In this document: in pieces, positions 51,699-59,333 of the stretch | Layout of the letters: each line of letters starts with the position of its first letter | Numbering within the stretch: the stretch's first letter is position 1 | NCBI GenBank assembly: GCA_052067355.1 | Contig: JBQHQH010000004.1 | Location: 1-64,000, forward strand | Direction of reading: 5' to 3' | DNA: 64,000 bases | Origin: CABMKH01 sp040797625 | GTDB lineage: Bacteria; Bacillota; Clostridia; Tissierellales; Tissierellaceae | Translations under genes and position numbers: made by a program | Notes under the pieces: model-generated | Databases searched by the model: none | Seen by the model: only the letters and a program-made list of their open reading frames with translations | Told to the model about the DNA's origin: nothing

Positions 51699-52730
51699 TT
51701 ATTCCTCCTTAAATAATTCAGGATGAACAAACTCGGCAACATCCTCATATAAATCCGCAAGACCAAGGCTTCCGCGAATAGCGTTCGTATAATCAACCAC
51801 CATTATACTCCCTTTTTTGATAGCAGTAACATTTTTTAAGCTTGAATTGTCAAGTAATAAATGCTTTACTGCGTCACTGTCGGATTTTTGGAACTCAGTG
51901 ACAATAATTTTATCAGGATTAATAGAAAGGATAGATTCGGCGGACATTTCCACATAGGTATCCTTTGATACTTTTATGTACTCGCCGCCTGCGCCTTCTA
52001 CCATTTCATCAATGACACAGAGGGTAGGACCATAATAGTAATAAGTATCATTTTGACTGCCAACAAAAAGCAAAACCCGTGGCTTATTAGTAGCCTGTGA
52101 GGCTTTGTCCTGAATAGCTTTGATTCGCGTTTTCTGATCCTCTACAAAGGTATCTGTTTTATCTTTAATATTTAGTACCACTCCCAAATTGTTGATGTCG
52201 TCAAAAAAGCTATCAATTGTACGTCCCATGGTATAGTTAATACCTGAAAGAACAGGAATTCCTCTTTCATTCCAAAACGAAATGTTGCCAAGGCGTTCGT
52301 CGGTAAATGCCGAAGACATAGCAACAATTAAATCCGGCTTTAGAGCGATAATAGATTCCTTAGAAGGCCACGTATCCGTGATCAGCGGAAGCTGTCCGAC
52401 CTGTTCCTCATATTTGGAATAGGATTTGTCTAGATAGGCCAGTCCTACAATCCTGTCTTTTTCTCCAAAGTGAATCATCAACTCTGCAAGGCCCTGCCCA
52501 ATTACGACAATTCTCTTTGGCTCCTCATTAACGGTCTGCTGAACTTCGTTTCCTTTATCGTCATAAATAGTAAATTTGAAAGGATAGTAACTGTCCTGTT
52601 GTGGAGTACTGGTCTGGTTGGTTGATACTGGATTGGAAGCTTCATTTTCTTTTTTTGACTGTTGTGAGCAAGCCGCCAATGCGGTACAAAAGATAATTGC
52701 CAATAAAATAGATGTTGTTTTTTTAAGCAT
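51699..52730 (-). CDS. Iron-complex-type substrate-binding lipoprotein
   Basis: The 343-residue protein has a signal peptide with lipobox ALAAC (cysteine near residue 21), a Ser/Thr/Gln linker and the class III binding fold: TVNEEPKRIVVIGQGLAELM, IIALKPDLIVAMSSAFTDER, ILSINPDKIIVTEFQKSDSD. It is first in an operon with permease, ATPase and MATE pump. The permease ribosome binding site lies inside its last codons. A GTTAG-N6-CTAAC dyad is 26 bases upstream of its start. Confidence 0.9.
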   Translation of the reverse strand: MLKKTTSILLAIIFCTALAACSQQSKKENEASNPVSTNQTSTPQQDSYYPFKFTIYDDKGNEVQQTVNEEPKRIVVIGQGLAELMIHFGEKDRIVGLAYLDKSYSKYEEQVGQLPLITDTWPSKESIIALKPDLIVAMSSAFTDERLGNISFWNERGIPVLSGINYTMGRTIDSFFDDINNLGVVLNIKDKTDTFVEDQKTRIKAIQDKASQATNKPRVLLFVGSQNDTYYYYGPTLCVIDEMVEGAGGEYIKVSKDTYVEMSAESILSINPDKIIVTEFQKSDSDAVKHLLLDNSSLKNVTAIKKGSIMVVDYTNAIRGSLGLADLYEDVAEFVHPELFKEE

Positions 52731-52755
52731 GTATATCCCTCCTGTATTAAAATTA

Positions 52756-52771
52756 GTTAGTTTTAGCTAAC
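52756..52771 (-). promoter_or_regulatory. GTTAG-N6-CTAAC operator, copy 5
   Basis: GTTAG-TTTTAG-CTAAC, 26-41 bases upstream of the binding-lipoprotein start, before a GGAGG site. Confidence 0.7.
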
Positions 52772-52861
52772 TCATGGTATATTGTACAGCATAAATGCTT
52801 ATGGACTATACTGCTTACGATGCCGTTTTATGTTGAGCGAAAGACTATATTTAAATGAATG

Positions 52862-52900
52862 TGGAAAAAATAAAAAACCACAAGTATAGACCTGTGGTTA
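52862..52900 (-). terminator. Terminator of the AraC gene at 52937
   Basis: On the minus strand AACCACAGG..CTTGTGGTT is followed by TTTTATTTTTTCC, about 40 bases after the stop codon. Confidence 0.85.
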
Positions 52901-52936
52901 AAGTAGGACGTTTTTAAATCATTTTACGAGTAAAAC

Positions 52937-53977
52937 TTATTCTGCATTGCGCAGTAAGGAGGATTCCCGATATTTTAATGGGGTAATACCATATTGCTTT
53001 TTAAATGCTGCACAGAAATTGCTAGAGCTTGAATAGCCAATTTCATAGGCAATTTCACTAATTGATTTCTCTGTGTTCAATAGCATCGAAGAAGCCCGTT
53101 GTAAAGAAAATTTCCTGTGATAGCTAAAAATAGTATCTCCATAAACAAGCTTGAAACCCTTAGTTAGTTTTTTAGGATTAATGACCAACTTCTTAGATAG
53201 TGAAAGAATGCTTGGTAATTCAAACGGCTGCTCAAGCAGAATTTGAGGAATTTCCTTGATTTTTTGTAATTCATAAGGGGTGAGTGCTGTTAACTCATAT
53301 TTTTCATACTTCATAACTTCGTTAGATACGATCATTGATAATGTTTCCATAACCTTACTTTCATAAAACAAAGTGCGGGTTTTTTCAGGGAGGCGGCAAT
53401 TAAATATTTGTAGAAAAGCAGCAGCTATTTCGGGAGGAGTGTTTAAACCTAAATAATACTCCGAGCGAAGCTGATCTTCCAGTTTTTCTATCGTATCATT
53501 CCATACACCGACTCCGGTACTTCCAAAATAAGAGGAAAGTGCATGCTTGTTGGCTGTTATCGAAACTCCCTGATACTTTTGACCTGCACAACGCTTGATT
53601 GTGCCTTTCATATCCTGTGATAAAGAGAGGGATAAATTGTTTGGGCCAAAACAAGTATCTCCTACTTTTTCTTCTTCTATATACATGCATCCATCTATAC
53701 AGTATTCAATTTCAAAATAATTGTCAGTTAAATCAAATGCCGTTACGACATCCTCATAAAACACAAAATTATAGATGAGCAACATAACATTGCCGAGCAA
53801 GTTATATATTTGTATGGTTCCCTTGCCATACTCCGGTTTTATATCATAAACGATACCCTTCCTCATATCGTGGTTAGGCAAGAAACGAGCATCCCCAATT
53901 TGCTCATGCATGACTCTATATTGCTCTAGCATAGCGACATACCCATTTCTTGAATTGATATAGAATTTATGCTCCAT
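52937..53977 (-). CDS. AraC-family regulator of the second Fec-type operon
   Basis: The 346-residue protein has an N-terminal ligand-binding half (FEIEYCIDGCMYIEEEKVGD, GPNNLSLSL, YQGVSITANKHALSSYFG) and a C-terminal double helix-turn-helix (LSLSKKLVINPKKLTKGFKL, ISEIAYEIGYSSSSNFCAAF, YGITPLKYRES). It lies just upstream of, and parallel to, the lipoprotein-permease-ATPase-MATE operon and is separated from it by its own terminator. By analogy with YbtA/PchR it would activate uptake when the cognate chelate enters. It has its own GTTAG dyad. Confidence 0.88.
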   Translation of the reverse strand: MEHKFYINSRNGYVAMLEQYRVMHEQIGDARFLPNHDMRKGIVYDIKPEYGKGTIQIYNLLGNVMLLIYNFVFYEDVVTAFDLTDNYFEIEYCIDGCMYIEEEKVGDTCFGPNNLSLSLSQDMKGTIKRCAGQKYQGVSITANKHALSSYFGSTGVGVWNDTIEKLEDQLRSEYYLGLNTPPEIAAAFLQIFNCRLPEKTRTLFYESKVMETLSMIVSNEVMKYEKYELTALTPYELQKIKEIPQILLEQPFELPSILSLSKKLVINPKKLTKGFKLVYGDTIFSYHRKFSLQRASSMLLNTEKSISEIAYEIGYSSSSNFCAAFKKQYGITPLKYRESSLLRNAE

Positions 53978-54031
53978 TTACAAGCTCCTTTCTTGTCTTA
54001 GTACTATTAAAAAACTATATTTAAGCAATCT

Positions 54032-54047
54032 GTTAGTATAAGCTAAC
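54032..54047 (-). promoter_or_regulatory. GTTAG-N6-CTAAC operator, copy 6
   Basis: GTTAG-TATAAG-CTAAC, 55-70 bases upstream of the AraC start at 53977. Confidence 0.7.
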
Positions 54048-54196
54048 CATATTAATTATACTATACTGCCCTATTTATTTCTAATCAAATTTAAAATACA
54101 CCAAGAAAGCGCACTGCTCCCTTAGTGGCTTGGTATGCTTTTTCGTACTTTCACTATAAAGAGTACACTCCTTTCTTCTAATTTTCAGGCATAAAA

Positions 54197-54247
54197 ATAG
54201 GATAAGTCTATAGGTCGGTTAAATTGACCTATAAACTTATCCTATTT
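54197..54247 (-). repeat. Repeat family A, copy 3 (terminator hairpin)
   Basis: AATAGGATAAGTCTATAGGT pairs with ACCTATAAACTTATCCTATT and is followed on the minus strand by TTTATGCC. It lies downstream of the broken gene at 54306 as copy 1 lies downstream of the GNAT gene. Confidence 0.65.
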
Positions 54248-54305
54248 CAGCTTTGATATCACCTACTTCATTAAAGAATCTGCTAGCATTTAAATGATAA
54301 TTGAA

Positions 54306-54761
54306 TCAATATACTTCTAATTTTCCATCAAAATTGTCTGCTTTTTCTAATAGTGGTCCTTTTGCACCCATGCAAAATGCAATATCACTATTTCTAATTG
54401 ATAAAAGTTCTGTTCCTATTAAATATCAAGAACTTTTAACATATCTTCTGTTAATTGAATAATTCCATTATCTAATATAGATACCCAACAATATACTTTT
54501 CCTTTATACTTAACAAATTGTCCTTGTTCCAATTTGTATTCACATAGTTCTGGTGTATCTTTTAATATATTTCCTATTCTTGAGGGATATAAAAGTCCTT
54601 TTCTAGTCACAATAAACCCACCTGTTTTCTTACTTCCAGAGATTAAATACACCTTCTTTTCTGACGTTATATCATACTCTGAAATTGCTTGCGTAGGTAG
54701 ATGAACACTTAAATCATCTTTTTCCAAATACAATCTTTCCACCTTTATTCATTTGAGGCAT
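54306..54761 (-). pseudogene. Small conserved clostridial protein with two frameshifts
   Basis: The ATG at 54761 behind AAGGAAG starts MPQMNKGGKIVFGK in one frame. The main part, DDLSVHLPTQAISEYDI.., LISGSKKTGGFIVTRKGLL.., VKYKGKVYCWVSI, is in a second frame (to 54419). The end, IGTELLSIRNSDIAFCMGAK then GPLLEKADNFDGKLEVY, is in a third. Joined, the pieces make one protein of about 150 residues that I recognise as a family of unknown function in clostridia (start KGGK..FGW, middle ISGSKTSGGF). The early part may be AbrB-like. It sits between repeats B and A. Confidence 0.65.
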
Positions 54762-54829
54762 TATAGCACTTCCTTTCTAATTGATATTTATACTCTATGT
54801 CAGCTATATTTCCGCTCATTTTAGACCCC

Positions 54830-54985
54830 AAAAACGATAGTTTTTCGCCCTGATTTTTACCCATTTTCAGCTTCAGAAACATAACTATTATGATCAAAAC
54901 CTAATTCTTACCCCCTGAACTACAATACGTCACCATTATTATACTATCAACATGTATTGAGATGGTAATAATGTAAATTTCTACG
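54830..54985 (-). repeat. Repeat family B, copy 3
   Basis: AGTTTTTCGCCCTGATTTTTA, CTGAACTACAATACGTCACCAT and ATTATACTATCAACATG..TTGAGATGGTAATAATG match copies 1 and 2. The end forms a hairpin, CATTATTATACTATCA against TTGAGATGGTAATAATG. It lies upstream of the broken gene at 54306-54761. Confidence 0.6.
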
Positions 54986-55085
54986 TGTTCTATTAAATCT
55001 TGTTCTATCACAGAACTCAGGAAACAAATTCCTTAATTTTTTTACAGAAGTTAAGCCTGACTTTTTCAGACTCAATAGTCATATA

Positions 55086-55892
55086 TTAACTATCAAATTT
55101 AATATAATAAAAAATATTATTATCTGAATCTATTATTCCTAAACTAAAATTCTGAGAATACCTATTACTATCCAATAACTCTTCCCCATTAGTATATTCT
55201 TTTTTATTACCCCATCTATCTAAAAATATCCAATACCCACTTTTTATATCTTCTATATTTAAATCTTTAGCTAAATCATAACTATAATTTATATTATTTT
55301 CAACTCCACCATATATCCTTAAATTTATCTCTTTTGACATAGGTATCTTATTCCATTCTGCTTTAGATTTATTTAGTATGTATTGTATATTATCCTGTGT
55401 AATATTTGACTTAGCTAAAGTTATGCCATCACCATGAAATCCTCCATGAGTATCTTTATATTGAAATTCTAAAGATTTAGGAATCTTAATTCCTAAATCT
55501 TTAGATATATTCCTATTTATTTCAGTGCTATGTCTATAAAACAGAATAATTAATATTATTATTATAATGATAATTATTTGTTTTTTATATTTTATAATTC
55601 CTTCTTTTACTAGATGATTGTTAATAATCAAATATATTATATTAATTATATTGATTAATATCCCTATCCCAATCAATATAAATGAAAAAAGAATTCCAAG
55701 TATAGCTGCTCCATCACATACACCTGGCGGGATATCTTTAGTCAACAGAAATATGCTTAAATATAATATACCTCCTAATATGAAAGGCCCCAGCAAAACC
55801 ATGTATTTATGTCTTTTATTATTCATATCTATATTTTTCATAGGTATAATAGCTAAAAATATAGTTACTACCATTCCAATTAACATTAACAC
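55086..55892 (-). CDS. Membrane protein of unknown function
   Basis: The 268-residue protein has four hydrophobic segments in its first half (about 3-18, 30-50, 60-85 and an extreme isoleucine run at about 106-118). A soluble C-terminal half (about 130-268) contains GGFHGDGITLAKSNITQDNI and GYWIFLDRWGNKKEYTNGEE. The C-terminal half may lie outside the membrane. It follows the small XRE regulator and DUF2975-type genes in the same direction and may belong with them. Family not recognised. Confidence 0.65.
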   Translation of the reverse strand: MLMLIGMVVTIFLAIIPMKNIDMNNKRHKYMVLLGPFILGGILYLSIFLLTKDIPPGVCDGAAILGILFSFILIGIGILINIINIIYLIINNHLVKEGIIKYKKQIIIIIIIILIILFYRHSTEINRNISKDLGIKIPKSLEFQYKDTHGGFHGDGITLAKSNITQDNIQYILNKSKAEWNKIPMSKEINLRIYGGVENNINYSYDLAKDLNIEDIKSGYWIFLDRWGNKKEYTNGEELLDSNRYSQNFSLGIIDSDNNIFYYIKFDS

Positions 55893-55910
55893 TCAAATCA
55901 TTCCTATCTA

Positions 55911-56120
55911 TTAATCTTCTTCCACATACTCTAAAATATCACCTGGCTGACAATTTAGAACCTTACATATTCCTGCCAATGTTGAAAACCTTATGGCTTT
56001 TGCCTTTCCATTTTTAAGTATAGATATATTTGATATAGTAATCCCTACTTTTTCTGACAGTTCTGTGACACTCATTCCTCTTTTTGCTAACATGATATCT
56101 ATATTCACCTTTATATTCAT
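55911..56120 (-). CDS. Cro/CI-type (XRE) small regulator, YozG-like
   Basis: The 69-residue protein is a single HTH_26-type helix-turn-helix: MLAKRGMSVTELSEKVGITI, SNISILKNGKAKAIRFSTLA, CKVLNCQPGDILEYVEED. The ending CQPGDILEY is typical of the YozG group, which is usually encoded after a DUF2975 membrane protein, as here (nine bases). It probably represses its own operon. Confidence 0.88.
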   Translation of the reverse strand: MNIKVNIDIMLAKRGMSVTELSEKVGITISNISILKNGKAKAIRFSTLAGICKVLNCQPGDILEYVEED

Positions 56121-56129
56121 AATATCACC

Positions 56130-56603
56130 CTATATTGTAAGTTCATTTTCAGCTTTTATTTCTACAGCTTTTAACAATAATTCTTTTAATATTTCTATAA
56201 ACACATATATTATAAATGCAGTAAACATAATCAACACCCCTAAAAGTATCTTAGGATGCATTACTCCATTAACATATAAGTAAATTATTCCTACGAAATA
56301 TAAAATTATTTCGGAAATTGAACATTTACTTATAATACTTAAATAATTTATAGAATTCATACTAAATACTGCATCTTTCTCTATTAACTTTAAAAGTTTA
56401 AATACATTAAATACAGCTATAAGAAATGGAATTCCCGTAAAATACATTCCTATTAATAGTGGTAATTTCATATGGGCAAATTCTAGTGCTGATTTTTCAA
56501 AAGGGTTGGCTATATTTGGTAACCAAAATACAAGTACACACAAAATAATAATTAAAATCAGAATTACAGATATTCTAAGAATATTTAGTTTCCATGATTG
56601 CAT
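56130..56603 (-). CDS. DUF2975-family membrane protein
   Basis: The 157-residue protein has four transmembrane helices (about 8-28, 45-68, 90-115 and 120-145). It pairs with the YozG-like regulator next to it, the standard arrangement for DUF2975 proteins. The function of the pair is unknown, though it is often compared with membrane-linked sensing of the envelope state. No catalytic motif is visible. Confidence 0.8.
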   Translation of the reverse strand: MQSWKLNILRISVILILIIILCVLVFWLPNIANPFEKSALEFAHMKLPLLIGMYFTGIPFLIAVFNVFKLLKLIEKDAVFSMNSINYLSIISKCSISEIILYFVGIIYLYVNGVMHPKILLGVLIMFTAFIIYVFIEILKELLLKAVEIKAENELTI

Positions 56604-56820
56604 ATTAACTTCTTCTCCTTTTATTATATATTTTACTACACCTATATTATACTACTCTTTTATTATAATTCAATAACATTTTATTGATATTCGATAAAAC
56701 ATTATTGTTTATCAATTAATATCGTAAAATTGTAGTTTTATTTTTTAATTATATTCTAATATTAATGCTTATATCCTTTATTAACTAACCCATATCTAAT
56801 GATCTTAATGTATCTAATTA

Positions 56821-56931
56821 ATTTAAGCATAAAAAATACCTCCAAGTAGATAATCTAATTTTAATTAATTAGACTGTCTACTTTGGAAGTATCATATCAC
56901 TATATTTTCATCTGCTTTTTTATGCTTAAAT
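56821..56931. repeat. Small palindromic element containing repeat family A copy 4
   Basis: ATTTAAGCATAAAAAA (56821-56836) is repeated as its exact complement TTTTTTATGCTTAAAT at 56916-56931. Inside lies a second hairpin, ATACCTCCAAGTAGATAATC against GACTGTCTACTTTGGAAGTAT. About 110 bases with 16-base terminal inverted repeats resemble a small non-autonomous element. The rest of 56604-57021 shows nothing else. Confidence 0.5.
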
Positions 56932-57021
56932 ATTACATTAACTCGTTATGCTATTTAAAATTTGCAAATAAGTAACTACATTTGCTATATGTTGTTCATA
57001 CTCTCGCCAATAAATTGGATA

Positions 57022-57327
57022 TTATCCTTTTCTATATGGTTGGTTCATGGAGATATTTAGAAGTTGTTCCATAATTTCTAAATATTCTTTTCTTGTTATT
57101 TCAAATGACTCCCATTCAGCTAGCCTTCCAAACCCTCCACTAAGTAAGATAACATTTAATTGTTCAAAATCAGGAATAATCTTATCAAAACCGTATCCCC
57201 ATAACATTGAACTATCGTGTATCATATCTGCGACAGAACCTTTTTTTACTAAATAATGTGCTTCTTTTCTATCATATTCCCCATGATAGTTTGCTTCCGG
57301 CATTAAGTAATATTCTATAATTCTCAT
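57022..57327 (-). CDS. Hypothetical protein
   Basis: The 101-residue soluble protein reads MRIIEYYLMPEANYHGEYDR at its start and has GSVADMIHDSSMLWGYGFDK and LSGGFGRLAEWESFEITRKE. It has no signal peptide, membrane helix or motif I know. The gene follows the 367-codon hypothetical gene by about 105 bases in the same direction and may be cotranscribed. The ribosome binding site is weak (TGGAGTG). Confidence 0.55.
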   Translation of the reverse strand: MRIIEYYLMPEANYHGEYDRKEAHYLVKKGSVADMIHDSSMLWGYGFDKIIPDFEQLNVILLSGGFGRLAEWESFEITRKEYLEIMEQLLNISMNQPYRKG

Positions 57328-57432
57328 TTTTCACTCCAAATTTCGATTTGCTGTTCAATAGGATTATATAAATTTTCTGCAGCTTTATTCTAATTTGCCT
57401 ACGGGAGCGAATGCTCATAATCTCCGTTCATT

Positions 57433-58515
57433 CTATTTCCTGTAATAAAATGCTGGTGCACTTTCAAAGTCTATTCCATCGTCTTGGCATAACTTGTAAA
57501 AATCTTTGGTGTTTCCGCTTTCTCCATACTCATAAAAACATTTGTATAATTTTTCAAAATACATCAGTTCGTTAATTTGACAGCTGCTGATACTTCTATG
57601 CGCTAATATCTCATGGCACTCACACAATGTCTTTTCATAAGTCGAACGTTCTATAATACAGCCCTGTGGAAAATGATGGGCACCCCAGTCTAATATAGAA
57701 AGAAGATGCTCAAAGTATAGGTCTATAGTTTTTTGGTCACAGTCTTTATGGCAAAAAGCTTTTTTTAACATTTCAAAACTGTTAAATTTTCGGTCAAAAG
57801 GATTGTACGAATATAACTCATAAGTCCACCGTAATTGTGGTATAGTCTCAAGCTTACATTGCTCCCTCAAATATTCCCATATTAATTTATCCAACGAATA
57901 GGGGAGCCTCCCATTGCCGCGCTGTTTTAACTTATGCATATCTCCACTATCACATACATCATAACATAATTTGTATAAAAATTCTCTTTGTGTTTCTTTT
58001 GGTAATATTGTTTGAAATTCCGAAATAAATTTGTTTATCTGTTTATTAGCCTCTTTTTTTAATCCTCTTTCATACAAATCATAATATTCCTTGATATTTT
58101 CAATAAAAACTTCATAAATCTCTTCAATACTATCTCTAGACATTATATAGTCTATGACATTACTTAAAGGTAGAGACTTATGAAGTAATTCTATATAGTA
58201 ACCCGCTTTATTATCTTCGCCGCTTTCAAAGCTGTCTTTTATCATCGTTATTAAGATTATTATTTCACTTCTCTCTAAGCCTTTGATACAAGGCGGTTCT
58301 GGAATCATTGCAGTCATTGCTAAGTTGTCTAAATCAGTCCATCCCCAATATTCAGCAAACTCCATTTCATTATGTTCTTTTCCCGTAATTTTACTAAGTT
58401 CAGCTAATTCCTTGCTGCAATCTCCACTTCCTTTATCAACAATATGATTAATTATTTTCGTCACCATTTCAAGCTTACTTTCATCTATTTGAGGAAATTC
58501 CAATTCTTTTCTCAT
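57433..58515 (-). CDS. Hypothetical cytoplasmic protein
   Basis: The start is taken at MRKELEFPQIDESKLEMVTK because TGGAG lies upstream; the frame is open seven codons further. The 360-residue protein is helical, acidic and rich in aromatic residues and cysteines, e.g. LCYDVCDSGDMHKLKQRGNG, FCHKDCDQKTIDLYFEHLLS and LDWGAHHFPQGCIIERSTYE. No signal peptide or membrane segment is present. I do not recognise the family. A possible helical-repeat fold is only a guess. Confidence 0.6.
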   Translation of the reverse strand: MRKELEFPQIDESKLEMVTKIINHIVDKGSGDCSKELAELSKITGKEHNEMEFAEYWGWTDLDNLAMTAMIPEPPCIKGLERSEIIILITMIKDSFESGEDNKAGYYIELLHKSLPLSNVIDYIMSRDSIEEIYEVFIENIKEYYDLYERGLKKEANKQINKFISEFQTILPKETQREFLYKLCYDVCDSGDMHKLKQRGNGRLPYSLDKLIWEYLREQCKLETIPQLRWTYELYSYNPFDRKFNSFEMLKKAFCHKDCDQKTIDLYFEHLLSILDWGAHHFPQGCIIERSTYEKTLCECHEILAHRSISSCQINELMYFEKLYKCFYEYGESGNTKDFYKLCQDDGIDFESAPAFYYRK

Positions 58516-58559
58516 ATGATTACAACTCCAATCCATATTTATAATTTAGCCAAACAACC

Positions 58560-58796
58560 TGCACTTCAAATTTAAACTTGCCAACTCCCGATTATGCTCA
58601 TAATCTATGAGAATTATAAATTGCCACATGGAATTTTAGATGACCGATATGAATGTATCAATTTATCTAACCAAGATGTTGTAACACCAAGCTGCATACT
58701 ATCAAAAATTAGCCCGAAATCATCCGATATGCAAGTACCAAATCACTGTTTTTAGATAAATTATACACCTGCGAAAAAGCTTTTTTTCTATACTCA
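58560..58796 (-). other. Fragmented stretch without an intact gene
   Basis: Between the hypothetical gene and the truncated acetyltransferase the minus strand holds a short open piece, SDEYRKKAFSQVYNLSKNSD then LVLAYRMISG-stop, in a different frame from the acetyltransferase fragment. It looks like a piece of another gene joined by deletion. Confidence 0.35.
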
Positions 58797-59006
58797 TCAG
58801 AAAAGTGTTTTGATTCTTCTGAATACTCCTTTTAATAATAGTTCTTTAAGTTCTTCAACATACTTTATAAGCTCTTCTTCACTTCTTTTCTCGTAGTATG
58901 GACCATTAAATTTATGGAATTCACGTGAAGGATGATTCCAATACAAGTAATCCTCTAAATCTTTAATTTCTAATTCTCTCAAGATTATGTTTATTTGTTT
59001 AGACAT
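58797..59006 (-). pseudogene. GNAT acetyltransferase, N-terminal fragment
   Basis: The 69-residue frame reads MSKQINIILRELEIKDLEDY, LYWNHPSREFHKFNGPYYEK and ends early after ELLLKG. This is the first strand and helices of a RimJ/RimL-type acetyltransferase. The acetyl-CoA binding core is absent, and the last ten residues are out of frame with the family. It cannot be active. Confidence 0.65.
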
Positions 59007-59215
59007 AATATTCCCTTATTAATTTTAAAATTTATTATTTTTATGTAACGCATTTTCTTACAATCCTGTCTTATCATCCAAATTAAATTATATATCTTGT
59101 TTACATGCAATTCAAACTAATTTTCAACATATTAAGAAATACTTAATTTTATTTCCTTAATTCATAATAATATTGAATATAAACCCTTGCATAAAAGTTT
59201 ACCTATCTTAACCAA
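59007..59215. other. Intergenic stretch without a supported gene
   Basis: AT-rich spacer between the acetyltransferase fragment and the cfr-like gene's terminator. No feature supported. Confidence 0.5.
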
Positions 59216-59252
59216 AAAGTCCCCCAAATCTAAAGTCTGAGGGACATATAAC
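59216..59252 (-). terminator. Terminator of the cfr-like gene
   Basis: On the minus strand GTCCCTCA-GACTTTAGAT-TTGGGGGAC (with wobble pairs) is followed by TTTTTGG, about 85 bases after the stop at 59334. Confidence 0.7.
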
Positions 59253-59333
59253 ACTCTTCAATATTTAATTAAAAATCTTCAAGATCTTTAAAATGGACTA
59301 TTTCTTTACTCAAATAGATATTTTGAACTAACA

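Noticed and set aside
53163..53185. GTTAG-like string TTAGTTAGTTTTTTAGG
   Set aside because: It lies inside the AraC coding region and the second half does not form CTAAC.
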